The notes: generated from the letters alone by a model not told the origin. Shown: positions 37,674 to 49,000, counted from the stretch's first letter. The stretch: 64,000 bases of DNA from Symsagittifera roscoffensis (GCF_963678635.1 NC_087065.1:57500754-57564753), one strand, 5' to 3'. A program made the numbers and translations.

Positions 37674-39044
37674 TTAGTTTGCGCTCGATCTCGGCCACTC
37701 GGTCAAAACGACATGACTTACTTGTATAACTCCTTCAGCTGGGAACAGATTGAAATGCTTTTCAATATCGGAAGAAGTTTCAAACTTGGGTCCCTTCTTG
37801 TGTTGAGAGAGCGAGAACTCCTCGATGAAGAAGTAGCATCGAATGGCCGGCATCTTCTCCCTCGCGTAACTCCTCAAGATGCTCAGGGTTTCCAAGACAG
37901 GAGTGTCTTCAGAAGCAATCACTATGACATTTGCCACGCCCACCAAGTCGGATGTCTGAAAAAAAAATAATTCTCTTCTTGTTGAATAGCCCCAGCCGGT
38001 TCGTAGACTAGAAAAAGATTCAAGTACTTCAGATTTTTCAAAGATCTAAGATACCACATTTCGATTGATATAGGATTTGCTCGAGGCGTGAGGATTTTTG
38101 TTTAAAATGTTGGAACATTTTGTCAAATTTTTAAAAAGTTATACAGATTTTCCGAGCTCTTCTGAAAGACTAAAAAAGTTTTCTCCGCACCTGGAGAATT
38201 TTGAAAAAATTCTCAGCAGAACAGTATAAAAACTTTATTTTGCCGGAAATTTTTGTGCCGCTTTTGGGCACTTTTTAGATTATTTGACCGAAAAAATGCG
38301 TTTTTCGGCGCGCACTCCCTTTCACAATTAGCATATATTGGCCCCAAAGCGCCTTTAGAACAACTTTAGGGGTGGTCGGCCTTAACTGGATGTCATAAAA
38401 TAATGTCAAATGAGGGACCATTTGCTTGGTGAGAGGGTCGAATCGCTGAGAGAAAAAAACGTCCGCCCCCAAACCCCAGCGCCCCCCCATTTAAATTCGC
38501 CTTTGCCCCTGCCCTATTCCCCATTACTCGCACCTGCTATCCGTTCTATGGTGCCTAGAAGAAATCCTGCCTACAAAGCAATAATTAAACGCTTAATTAT
38601 ACAACAATTCCCACCACACAATATCCGTTACTTAACATGGACTGGTCCAAGAGCAAAAAAAGGCTCAAAAGCAGAACAAAAATCAACAGATCCTCATGCA
38701 AAAATAATATAAAATCAAAAATGAGTTTTAAAACCCGACAAGGACCCTGTGGGGTCATAGATTAGAGAATAGTCGAGTCAATGATTCCATTCAGCAATTG
38801 ATTATTGACAACTCTGTTGTCGATTATTTGACTATTTTCAAATCTCAAAGCAAAAAGTTTAAAAAGTTACCTGATCCAAGGTTGACACATAATTCGATTT
38901 GTTCTGGAGAGTTTCCGGGATAATAATATTCTTCACGACATCAAGCAGTGTCAATTCAATCGCATTGTCAAACTGCTCTAGTTTGGAATGCAAATCAGAT
39001 AAAAATTCATAAGAAACGCCATTCGGTTTTTGTTCAGCGCTCAT
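37674..39044 (-). CDS. Two-exon gene, unrecognised 151-aa protein (gene C)
   Basis: Exon 1 is 39044-38871 (58 codons), from an ATG in context AAAAAAATGAGC. It starts MSAEQKPNGVSYEFLSDL and ends NKSNYVSTLDQ at a CAG|GTAACT donor. Exon 2 is 37955-37674 (93 codons plus TAA), following a T9-CAG acceptor. It starts TSDLVGVANVIVIASED, continues SILRSYAREKMPAIRCYFFI and KKGPKFETSSDIEKHFNLF, and ends HVVLTEWPRSSAN. The 915-bp intron is phase 0. The product is predicted soluble: there is no signal peptide, and the hydrophobic strand VANVIVIA followed by Ser/Glu/Asp suggests an alpha/beta fold. I do not recognise the family. No TATA box is evident upstream and no AATAAA close to the stop, so extra exons are possible. 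Strong splice signals and joined-frame continuity are the main support. Confidence 0.7.
38548..38712 (+). other. Short ORF of unusual composition in the gene C intron
   Basis: ATG at 38548 opens 54 codons reading MVPRRNPAYKAIIKRLIIQQ and later YLTWTGPRAKKGSKAEQK, then TAA; the frame is open upstream from 38410. It is antisense within the intron of gene C. Lys/Ile/Arg-rich with A- and T-ending codons, it differs from shadow ORFs nearby. No family recognised; it may be a fragment of captured DNA. Confidence 0.25.
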
Positions 39045-39559
39045 TTTTTTGTTTTGAAAACTCGCTAACGACAGCAATGTGTGATGCTAAAAATGGTTGA
39101 CTAAAGGCAGAAAATTAATTTTAGTCTGAAAAGCACATCAACATGTAGTTTGTCAAGTTAATTTGAGAATACGTCTAAGCCACACGGTAGAAAAAATGAT
39201 TGATAAAACCATTTAACTAGTCAGAAATTACAGATTAAGAGTTAAATTAAAGTTATCTTAAGCTGTAATAATGATGTGTTTTCGCTAACTTGCTGGCGTG
39301 TTTCGAAAATTTTAATTTTTGTGGAAAATTTTGTCCAATCAATGCCCAAACCAGAGACTGGTTTATCGGAACCTAAGGCATCTTGAGACAATTTTATGGG
39401 ATGATTGAACATAGTGCCAAGTATACCAAAAGAGGGACCTACACCCACCCCTAACTTGAGTGACACTGATTTTACAAATTAATGACCAGATGATGAAAAT
39501 TTTAAACTCAACGAAACCTTATGCGAAGAACCAAAATTAGAATCTTATGAAGCGATCAT
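39045..39559. other. Gene C upstream region
   Basis: AT-rich DNA upstream of the gene C start. I see no clear TATA box or other promoter element. Confidence 0.4.
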
Positions 39560-40860
39560 TATTCCCTGTCATTTTGCGCTGCAAAAACTTCATTACGAAG
39601 CCAAACTGTGCACTGGATAGGCGCACAATTTTGTAGCTGTATGTTCCTGGATTCCATAGGCAAACCTTTAAACATGTTCCAAAATGTCAGTGGATTCCAC
39701 TTACAAAACTTCCGTGGGTTCCGCGTACAAATACCTTTAACGTAAATTTTGTCGGCACATTTGTTGTGCCGAAGATTCCGCATCAAGCGAATATAGCTAG
39801 TTTTTCTGGATTCCGCAACTGTAAGTGGATTCAAAATTTTGTCTTTTACTGAACTTGCATATGACCAATTGAAAGCTAAAACTGGAATTCTTATCTATAG
39901 CAATGCGGAACTTAAAGGCAAGGACTTAACCCTTGTCAGCGGAATCCACGAACAAATCTCAAAACCTTTGTTAACTAAATCGGTGGATTTCAACTCTTAG
40001 TAGTTTGGAAACACAACACCGAATAAGTTCAATTTTTGGAGTCATTGGGTTGAGAGTGTATGGAAATACAACACTCAGCATATCGCCAATTTAGGTCAGT
40101 GTTTGGGATTGCGTCAATCCCAAATACTGATTTTGAAAGCTTAACGCCGAAAAAATAAATATTTGTAGTCCATGGCTTGAGAGTGTTTGGAAACACAACA
40201 AACAGCATATCGCCGAATTAGGTCAGTATTTGGGATTGCATCAGTATTTGGGATCGAAGTTCATATCGAAGTAGGTCAGTATTTTGGATCGGTAGGTCAG
40301 TATTTGGAATCGAAGTTCAGTAGGTCAGTATTTGGGATCGAAGTTTAGATTGAAGTTGACAGGATTTGAGATCAAAGTTGGGTTGACAGGAACTGAGACC
40401 AAACGTTTCAACTGGTAGTTGATCAATGTAGTAATAGTAATTGAGATTGAATTTTTGTGTTGACCAGTAATTAAAAGATATAATTTTAAACGCTATACTA
40501 CACATACACATATATGTAAACGGAATCCGCAAATAAACTTACAATTTGCGGATTCCACGTACACGCTGTGGATTCCGCTTACAGTTGTGGAATCCGCAAC
40601 AGCTCAATTTTACTAAAAAAATGTTTTATTATTTGTTTGTGGATTCAACGAACTGTTCTGGATTCCGCAAGTACGATTGCGAATTCCGCAAAATTGCCTA
40701 TTTTTGGAGCAATTTTGAGCGGTACAGTGTCTTAGGTATTTGTTTGTGCAATCCAAAACAGCGAAGAAGATCAAAGAAAAGTAGCATAATTGCGGATTTC
40801 GCGACAAATCTGATTTTGCCTTTTTGCGGAATCCGCTTACAATGCACAGAATGCACAGTT
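39560..40860. repeat. Cluster of GGATTCCGC and CAGTATTTGGGAT words in both orientations
   Basis: TGGATTCCGC, GGATTCCAC or the reverse GCGGAATCC occur more than ten times between 39650 and 40840, often followed by a short CTTACAA or GTACAA word. A second word, GGTCAGTATTTGGGATC, recurs at 40100-40340, and GAAGTT follows several copies. The array is irregular, with inverted as well as direct copies, so it is a decayed complex repeat rather than a simple tandem array. Confidence 0.75.
40097..40129. repeat. Hairpin, 15-bp arms with 3-nt loop
   Basis: CAGTGTTTGGGATTG and CAATCCCAAATACTG are inverted with one mismatch around the loop CGT. Confidence 0.9.
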
Positions 40861-40879
40861 TGGCCTCGTAATGTTACGC

Positions 40880-41110
40880 AAAAAATTATTGATCTTATTT
40901 TGCAATATACATTTTTCCGACTCTCTTCGAAGATAATATATGAATATTTGTGCTAGGTGTGGCTTTTTTCTTGAGATAATTTTCGAGTTTTTAACTAACT
41001 TTACTATTTGGAAGATGTTACTACCCTCAAAATCTGTTAGATATTTTACCTGCGATCAATAACCTGACTAAAAATTCACGGGCTTTATCATGCGCGCGAA
41101 ATTATTCCAG
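40880..41110 (+). repeat. Dispersed repeat DR1, partial diverged copy 2
   Basis: Landmarks TTTTTCCGACT, GAATATTTGTGCTAGGTG, TTTTTAACTAAC and AGATATTTTACCTGCGATCA parallel 22590-22760. The downstream half is not recognisable. Confidence 0.6.
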
Positions 41111-42220
41111 ATTGAATTTAATCCCTCTATGAAGAAGTTTTTCAAAAATAAAATTGATAAAACTTCAAAATTTGTGAGGCAAAGCTGACATCCAAATTTC
41201 AAAAGGAAATCAAAACATCGAAGATTTTGCTTTGAGCAGTTTTATTAATAAATCAATAGAACTTCACAAGAAAGCGAAGCAATTGTGAGGCTTTTTTCAA
41301 GCAATTTGCATCAGAAACAGAAGGTTCTAGATTTTTTAGCAGTCCGGTTTTTAGCCGACCGATCCTTAGGCAGACTCAAAACAATTCATGAGGCAAAATT
41401 CTACCTTCAACCTTGGCATGGGCAGGTGGCGACGGCTTGCTCCGCTGCACGTACACCAGAATATAATTTTGCGCGTGCATCAGTGTTTGCGGCTAATTTC
41501 TTACGTCTTTTTTGACTGTCAACTACTTATGAATCAGTAGTATAACATTTGTCATCTAAAAATTTCATTTTTATTTCTTTGTGCTATAAGATTGGTCTGC
41601 TGCAAGATCGTTCCCCAAATATGAGTAGTCTAGGCTGCCTTTAACTTATGATAATCTAGAGCGCTTTTAAACTTCAGATTAAAAAACGAAAATTGCGCTA
41701 CTGTCTAGACTTATTAATTGCAGCGTTGCTTTCATCCTTCGATGTGCTATACTTTTGGGCGTTGAGGCGAAACGAGTATATTATATTTCAAAAGATTCTT
41801 TCATGTTATATTTTATGATTTGTCGAGTTCTAGCAGTTTTTTCTCGCTTTTTTATCTTCAGTTTTCGTTTAGATGTCAATTTTTATATTCCGGCCAATTT
41901 TGTGGGAGAGAAACATTGCTTTGCGCATAGTTTTTTCCGCAGAAACTCAAGTCGCACAAAGCTTGTGTTATAGTATGAACACTCTTCTTTTTACACAATC
42001 TAAGTCGCAAAAATTGTCGCAACGCAATTATTGTGGCGACAAAATGTGTTCGTTTTTAAAGTGTTCAATTTGGGCAATAGCCATCTATTAAGTACAACTA
42101 ATGCTGTTCCTGATTGAACAATCTGATGAAAAAATCTTCCCTTGATAGATCATAGGATCAAAATGATGTGAAAAGAAGTTAACTCGATTACAATAATGAA
42201 ACAATTTCCAAACAAAGGCT
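41111..42220. other. Intergenic, nothing recognised
   Basis: AT-rich; several 60-75 codon frames lack family resemblance and splice support. Confidence 0.45.
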
Positions 42221-42224
42221 ATTA

Positions 42225-42410
42225 AACCAAAATAGCTCTTCGCCTCCTCCGTAGCAAAAGGTGTCGAATAAGCGAAGTACGGAGGTACACCCCACGCCCC
42301 AGAGCGCGGTACAGAGGTAATCCCAGCGCCTCCTAAGGAAGAAGACAAGGAAAACCATCCCCCAGTGCGGTACCCTTTTAGCCTCCTCAAACGAAGGCCT
42401 TGTCAAATGC
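42225..42410. other. GC-rich island, unassigned
   Basis: About 185 bp of markedly higher GC (words such as CCCCACGCCCCAGAGCGCGG) embedded in AT-rich DNA. Minus-strand frames read SLGGAGITSVPRSGAWGVPP or RRRWDYLCTALWGVGCTSVL. The composition resembles that of the GC-rich non-LTR element at 24-26 kb, so a retroelement fragment is possible, but no motif confirms it. Confidence 0.3.
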
Positions 42411-42489
42411 TAAGGACATTAACACAGACTATTGCATTACAAATTCCTGTTTAAAAAAAACAATAATTATGAAAATGTTTGAGATCGGG

Positions 42490-44900
42490 TTGTTTTGTTT
42501 TGTTTTTTTGAGACGCTTTGGAAAATTGTTTCGCTTTTTTCCATAAACTATTTGTTTCGATTTTCAAAAGAGTGGTACCAATGGGTAGTCCGGCTGCTCC
42601 CCTGTGTGCCTGCATCCTCTCCTAGTCTCTTTTTCCCTTACCCTGAAAATGATTTTTCTCGAAGACTACCCTCCCAAATCTGAGACTTTGCGTTCAATGG
42701 AAAAAACTTTTTACACAAAAAGTAAGTTATGGCCCGCAAAATAGTTAATTTTTCGATTTTTTTGACCATTTTTTGACGCTTTCTTTTTCTCAAGTTCTAG
42801 CCTCCCAAGAAGAGATGAGATTTTGATTTGAACCGAATGGACCGATTCTGGGGAGCTCCCCTGCATCAGCGGTTACGCTCAAAATTTTTCACACAAAAAT
42901 ATATCACCCTCAGAAAAATTAAACTTACAATTTTTTAACCGTTTTTTGAAATTATGGAAAAATTTCACTCAATTTTTCTCGAACCCAGTTCTGAGGTTTT
43001 GATTTCAATAATTGTATTGGGGTAGAGTCCGCTGCATAAACGATTATGACTAAATGTTTTTAATCAAAAGGTTATGACCCTCCGAAAAATCAAACTTTCG
43101 ATTTTTTGACAGTTTTTTCAAACTTTTTGACTTTTCGCAAAAACTGAGATTTTTGTTTCAATAGGTAAAACGAGTTATGGGAAGGTACCCTGTATAAGCG
43201 GTTACGCCCAAATTTTTTTACACAGAAAGTTCTGACCCTCGGAAAAATCGATTTTTGATGTTTTTTGAAAACTTTTGATTTTTCTCAAAAACAACCTCCC
43301 AAATCTGAGATATTGATTTCAGCGTGAAGAACGCGTTGAGGGAAGCCCCACCCCTTTATAACCGGTTACGCCTCATTTTTATTTAAATAAAGTCATGAAC
43401 CTCGGAAAAACAAATTTTCGATTTTTTACCGTTTTTTGTAACTTTTCGATTTCTCTCGAAAACTACCCACCCAAATTTATTGAGCAACGGTTTAAGCATC
43501 TTTAAACCTAACAAATTCTTGTAATCATTTCAAGTTTTAAAAAAATTGAAGTAGTAGATGTACCTAACTGATTTCGAAGTCATTAAATTGGGATTCACTT
43601 TTCTTTGCAATAGGTCTGTTTTGACCTTCCGCATCAATACAAAAATTTCAAAAATTATCAAACAGGTATATTCAGTTTTAGCTGGCCTCTGGTTCTTGTT
43701 TGATAAAAACAAGTATCTAAAAAATGTATGGGATTGGGTTTTTTTGTTTTTCAATTTTTTGAGACGTTATGGAAAGTTTTTGTTCTTCTCGAGAACAGAT
43801 TTTCAAAAAAAAATTGGAATCAATGGGAATTCCGACCACTCCCCTGTACGCCTGCATACTCCCGTAGTCTTTTTTTTTTACCTGACACCACTTTCTACAG
43901 CCTCCGAAAAAAGTATGGGGTGAATTTTTGACCCAATTTTTTCTATTTTTTTTTTCGAAACTACCTGCCCAAATCTGAGATTTTGGGTTCATTGGAAGTA
44001 AAAAGTTGTGGAAAGCTCTCCTGCAAAAGTGGTTGCACCAAATTGTTTAGACAAAAACTGATGGCTCTCAAAATAATCAATTTTTTGATTTTTGACCATT
44101 TTTGAAACACTTAAATTTTTCTCGAAAACTAACCACCCAAATGTGAGAATTCAAACAAACAGACGGGTTGTGGGGAGCTCCGCTGCAATAGCAGTTTCGC
44201 TCAAATATTTTCAAATAAAAAATAATAGGGCTCACAAAGGTCAGCCTACAATTTTTGAACGTTTTTGAAACTTTTCAATTTTTCTAAAAAACTACCCTCA
44301 TAAATTCTGAGGTTTTCGTTTTAATGAGTAGAATGGTTTGTGAGAAGCTCCGATGCATAAATTATTACCCCTAATAGTTTCTTACTCAAAAAATAATTAT
44401 CCTCTGAAAAGTCAAATTTCTGATTTTTTGACGGTTTTTTCAAATTTGTTGACTTTTATCGAAAGCTACCTCCCAAATCTAAGATTTTGGTTTTAATAGG
44501 TAGAACGGGTTGTGGGAAACTCCCCTGCATAAAACGCTTTGCCCAAAATTTTTTTTTGTATACAAAAAGTTATGACCCTCGGAAAACTCAATTTTTTGGC
44601 AGCTTTTCAAAAGTCAAAAAACTGTTTTTAGCAGTTTTTCTACTAATTGTCTTGAAAACCACCATCTCAAATCTGATTTTTTTTGTTCAATGAAGAGTAA
44701 AAGGGTTGACCGAAGGTCATCTGTGAAAGCGGTTACGATCAATTTTTCTTATACCAAAAAGTTATGGCCTTCAGAAAATTCAATGTTTGATTTCTAGACC
44801 GTTTTGTTTTTAGATTTTTGGCTTGTCGAAAAAACTCAATCTGATATCAAATGTTTAATCAAGGCAACAAGTTGTAAGAAGCTTCCGTTCTGAAACGGCT
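42490..44900. repeat. Degenerate 160-185-bp tandem repeat in two blocks
   Basis: About a dozen diverged units share the order TTTTTCTCGAAAACTACC, TCCCAAATCTGAGATTTTG, GGTTGTGGGGAGCTCCCCTG, CATAAGCGGTTACGC, ACACAAAAAGTTATGACCCT and CGATTTTTTGACCGTTTTTT. The signature near CCCAAATCTGAGA appears near 42669, 43310, 43965 and 44465, with weaker units between. Two blocks, from about 42490 and about 43725, open with the same leader (TTTTTTGAGACG followed by ATGGAAA or TTGGAAA), so the whole block was duplicated after the inner repeat formed. No coding potential. Confidence 0.8.
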
Positions 44901-45124
44901 AGTAAAGTTGGGACAAGAAACATATTTCTAGGAAACTTTCAAAATTTAAAAATTTTCACTCAATTTTTGATAGAGCAACATCCAACGTTTTGTGTGAATC
45001 CCAATGCTCAAGTTCTTAAAGTTATCTACGTCATCTCGCATCGGTCAAAAAAATTCAATAATATCAAACAGGTACATTAGTTGGGCGTCTAGAAGTGCGT
45101 TAGTTTCAAGGTATCTTGGAGCTG

Positions 45125-45195
45125 TAGCGTAGAGGCAGGGAAGGATACCCGCAACAAAATAAGAGGATTCGAACCTGGGCAAGTCGGATGTTTTT
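45125..45195 (+). ncRNA. Pol III-like internal promoter module (copy 1)
   Basis: TAGCGTAGAGGCAGG (45125-45139) resembles a tRNA A box. GATTCGAACCT (45166-45176) resembles a B box, and TTTTT at 45191-45195 could terminate Pol III 15 nt further on. The same module lies at 46151-46221 and 47176-47246. I could not fold a good cloverleaf, so this is more like a tRNA-derived SINE head or tRNA relic than a tRNA gene. The B-box palindrome also reads as GGTTCGAATCC on the other strand. Confidence 0.35.
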
Positions 45196-45649
45196 AATGA
45201 TTTTTTTTCGTACACTAGTTAAAATGCACCCGCTCTATAAATTGAGGCAACTTAGTGGGTAATTGTTTTTATCAAATTGACTGGTTCTGCTAATAGGTCA
45301 TAATTGGCTTGCGTCACTTAGCAATTACTTAGATTCATAAATAGTGAGCGTCACTTGAGAAATTTTGTAGACTCAAAGTTATACTCATTCAGTTCTTCCC
45401 AGTAGCGTTATCGGTCATTTTTTTGCTTGTGTATATGAAATGCAACTTCGCATCTGTGTTTATTTTCAAAAGTTTTAGATTTCACAGCCACGAAAGACCT
45501 ACCTCAATTTGGATTAGGTTTATCCAGGCATTCTAAACGAAACGTGAATTTCAAAAAGCTTTAATTCGATTCAAGTTTTTCTGGGCAAGTGAAATAAACC
45601 GTTATTTTTGATGCCCTTGAATTTCTGGAAAGAATCTTAAGAAGAAAAA

Positions 45650-45847
45650 ATGGTGGATCTTTTTTGTTCAGTAGCTGCTTTTGAGATGCTAGCGAACAGT
45701 ATCAGTTGCTCTAAATGTTCTATACCCATTATACAAAAAATTATAAATCACGTATCGTATTTTTTTCAAAAGTGCAAAATCGGGCAAAATCTGAGGACAG
45801 TCATGTCTATGCAATGCACCCCTGGATGCATTAACTTTTTTTGCTAG
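45650..45847 (+). CDS. 65-codon Cys-containing ORF in each triplicated unit (speculative)
   Basis: The ORF reads MVDLFCSVAAFEMLANSISC, includes KCSIPIIQKIINHVSYFFQK and ends MSMQCTPGCINFFC. It is identical in the copies at 46675-46872 and 47700-47897, but that follows from recent duplication and is no evidence for selection. There is no recognised domain, no promoter assigned and AT-rich codon use. Most likely a chance ORF. Confidence 0.15.
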   Translation: MVDLFCSVAAFEMLANSISCSKCSIPIIQKIINHVSYFFQKCKIGQNLRTVMSMQCTPGCINFFC

Positions 45848-46120
45848 CGAAATTTTCTCAAAAAATCTTTGTCAATTCTTGTAATACAAGTCAATTTTTG
45901 CAATATAAGTCACAAGTTCAAGAGCAACTCTTACTGCCAATTTTGATTGAGCTTGAGCCAACCATCTAATAGAAGTTTAAAAAACGATTCATGCAAATAA
46001 GTACAGCCAACGTTTTAAGAACTAAAATGAAGAATTGCCATCCTGTAAATTTTCCGTTTCGACCAACTCAGAGAGAGGGAAAAATATAGCAAACGATTTA
46101 CTTTAAGGTATCTTGGAGCT

Positions 46121-47145
46121 GTGCGTTAGTTTCAAGGTATCTTGGAGCTGTAGCGTAGAGGCAGGGAAGGATACCCGCAACAAAATAAGAGGATTCGAAC
46201 CTGGGCAAGTCGGATGTTTTTAATGATTTTTTTCGTACACTAGTTAAAATGCACCCGCTCTATAAATTGAGGCAACTTAGTGGGTAATTGTTTTTATCAA
46301 ATTGACTGGTTCTGCTAATAGGTCATAATTGGCTTGCGTCACTTAGCAATTACTTAGATTCATAAATAGTGAGCGTCACTTGAGAAATTTTGTAGACTCA
46401 AAGTTATACTCAATCAGTTCTTCCCAGTAGCGTTATCGGTCATTTTTTTGCTTGTGTATGTGAAATGCAACTTCGCGTCTGTGTTTATTTTCAAAAGTTT
46501 TAGATTTCACAGCCACGAAAGACCTACCTCAATTTGGATTAGGTTTATCCAGGCATTCTAAACGAAACGTGAATTTCAAATCGCTTTAATTCGATTCAAG
46601 TTTTTCTGGGCAAGTGAAATAAACCGTTATTTTTGATGCCCTTGAATTTCTGGAAAGAATCTTAAGAAGAAAAAATGGTGGATCTTTTTTGTTCAGTAGC
46701 TGCTTTTGAGATGCTAGCGAACAGTATCAGTTGCTCTAAATGTTCTATACCCATTATACAAAAAATTATAAATCACGTATCGTATTTTTTTCAAAAGTGC
46801 AAAATCGGGCAAAATCTGAGGACAGTCATGTCTATGCAATGCACCCCTGGATGCATTAACTTTTTTTGCTAGCGAAATTTTCTCAAAAAATCTTTGTCAA
46901 TTCTTGTAATACAAGTCAATTTTTGCAATATAAGTCACAAGTTCAAGAGCAACTCTTACTGCCAATTTTGATTGAGCTTGAGCCAACCATCTAATAGAAG
47001 TTTAAAAAACGATTCATGCAAATAAGTACAGCCAACGTTTTAAGAACTAAAATGAAGAATTGCCATCCTGTAAATTTTCCGTTTCGACCAACTCAGAGAG
47101 AGGGAAAAATATAGCAAACGATTTACTTTAAGGTATCTTGGAGCT
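46121..47145 (+). repeat. 1025-bp tandem triplication, copy 2
   Basis: Nearly identical to copies 1 and 3. The junction with copy 1 repeats the short segment AAGGTATCTTGGAGCTGT, which marks the recombination point. Confidence 0.95.
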
Positions 47146-48154
47146 GTGCGTTAGTTTCAAGGTATCTTGGAGCTGTAGCGTAGAGGCAGGGAAGGATACC
47201 CGCAACAAAATAAGAGGATTCGAACCTGGGCAAGTCGGATGTTTTTAATGATTTTTTTCGTACACTAGTTAAAATGCACCCGCTCTATAAATTGAGGCAA
47301 CTTAGTGGGTAATTGTTTTTATCAAATTGACTGGTTCTGCTAATAGGTCATAATTGGCTTGCGTCACTTAGCAATTACTTAGATTCATAAATAGTGAGCG
47401 TCACTTGAGAAATTTTGTAGACTCAAAGTTATACTCAATCAGTTCTTCCCAGTAGCGTTATCGGTCATTTTTTTGCTTGTGTATGTGAAATGCAACTTCG
47501 CGTCTGTGTTTATTTTCAAAAGTTTTAGATTTCACAGCCACGAAAGACCTACCTCAATTTGGATTAGGTTTATCCAGGCATTCTAAACGAAACGTGAATT
47601 TCAAAAAGCTTTAATTCGATTCAAGTTTTTCTGGGCAAGTGAAATAAACCGTTATTTTTGATGCCCTTGAATTTCTGGAAAGAATCTTAAGAAGAAAAAA
47701 TGGTGGATCTTTTTTGTTCAGTAGCTGCTTTTGAGATGCTAGCGAACAGTATCAGTTGCTCTAAATGTTCTATACCCATTATACAAAAAATTATAAATCA
47801 CGTATCGTATTTTTTTCAAAAGTGCAAAATCGGGCAAAATCTGAGGACAGTCATGTCTATGCAATGCACCCCTGGATGCATTAACTTTTTTTGCTAGCGA
47901 AATTTTCTCAAAAAATCTTTGTCAATTCTTGTAATACAAGTCAATTTTTGCAATATAAGTCACAAGTTCAAGAGCAACTCCTACTGCCAATTTTGATTGA
48001 GCTTGAGCCAACCATCTAATAGAATTTTAAAAAACGATTCATGCAAATAAGTACAGCCAACGTTTTAAGAACTAAAATGAAGAATTGCCATCCTATAAAT
48101 TTTCCGTTTCGACCAACTCAGAGAGAGGGAAAAATATAGCAAACGATTTACTTT
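47146..48154 (+). repeat. 1025-bp tandem triplication, copy 3
   Basis: Same unit, ending at AACGATTTACTTT, where the sequence leaves the repeat. It has a few private substitutions (for example CTCCTACTGCC near 47979). Confidence 0.95.
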
Positions 48155-48589
48155 TTAAAAATCAGTTTTGACTAGCTCATAGAAAATCTCCTAAGGACCA
48201 AGTGTAATATCAAGTTAAAACATTTTTTAGCCCTGACGTATACCTAAAATCTGGTCTTTTTTATTTTTCAGACTAAATATTTTACTTTTGAATTTGAAAT
48301 CTTAATCTTTTGGAGTTTTTCATAAGTTGATGTGTTTTTAATTAAGGTTTGTACAAATTTATGGACTGGAGTTGTGAGCGTCAATTTTATGGACTGGTTT
48401 GTAAGAGTTGTGAGCGTAGTGAACAATTTTAAATAAGTTTTGGTGATCTCTTTTGTTTTCTTAGAGGAATAAATCTAAAAAAAATTTTCTCGCTTAAAAT
48501 TGATTTTTTTAGCAGATTGGCTTTTGATTTGTTTTTTTTTAAATTCACTTCATTGCCTTCTTTTTATTAAATTCCACTATCGATCAGCA

Positions 48590-49000
48590 AAAGTGCAAAG
48601 TCGAAAAATAATAAACAGGTACCTCTGGCTTTAGCTGGGCCTCTAGTAGCTCTTTAGCTTCAAGGTATCATGGAGTTGTAGTGTAGAAGTAGGGAAAGAG
48701 ACCCGCAACAAAATAAGAGGGTTCGAACCTGGGCAGGGTCGGATCGGATGTTTTTAAAAAAAACTTTTTCTTCTTATACTGATTGAACTGCTGTATAATT
48801 TGAGGCATGTTAGTTGTTAATGGTCTTTTTAAAAAAAACTAACTGTTACCTCTAATGCGTCATAATTGGCGTGCGTCACTTAAGAAATTTTGTAGACTCA
48901 AAGTTTTACTCATTTGGTTTTTCCCAGTAGCGTTATCGGTCATTTTTTTGCTTGTGTATGCGAAGTGCAATTTCGCCTCTGTGTTTATTTTTTTTGAGAC
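48590..49000 (+). repeat. Older diverged copy of the 1025-bp repeat (5' part)
   Basis: The order AACAGGTAC, GCCTCTAGTAGC, TTCAAGGTATCATGGAG, ACCCGCAACAAAATAAGAGG, GGTTCGAACCTGGGC, GGATGTTTTT, CACTTAAGAAATTTTGTAGA, CCCAGTAGCGTTATCGGTCA and CTCTGTGTTTATTTT parallels the triplicated unit with many substitutions. Its Pol III-like module (48679-48755) has a better B box, GGTTCGAACCT. The 3' half of the unit is missing. Confidence 0.8.

Larger units (their letters stand above)
45095..46120 (+). repeat. 1025-bp tandem triplication, copy 1
   Basis: First of three nearly identical units starting GTGCGTTAGTTTCAAGG; this copy is one base longer (an extra T near 45205). It holds a Pol III-like module at 45125-45195 and a 65-codon ORF at 45650-45847. 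Homology to the older copy at 48.6 kb extends slightly upstream (AAACAGGTAC near 45065). Confidence 0.95.

Noticed and set aside
45125-45195. Calling the B-box modules true tRNA genes
   Set aside because: No acceptor, D-arm and anticodon pairing could be found; kept only as a Pol III-like module.
45650-47897. Identical 65-aa ORF in three copies as evidence of a conserved gene
   Set aside because: Identity follows from the recent tandem duplication of the entire 1025 bp.
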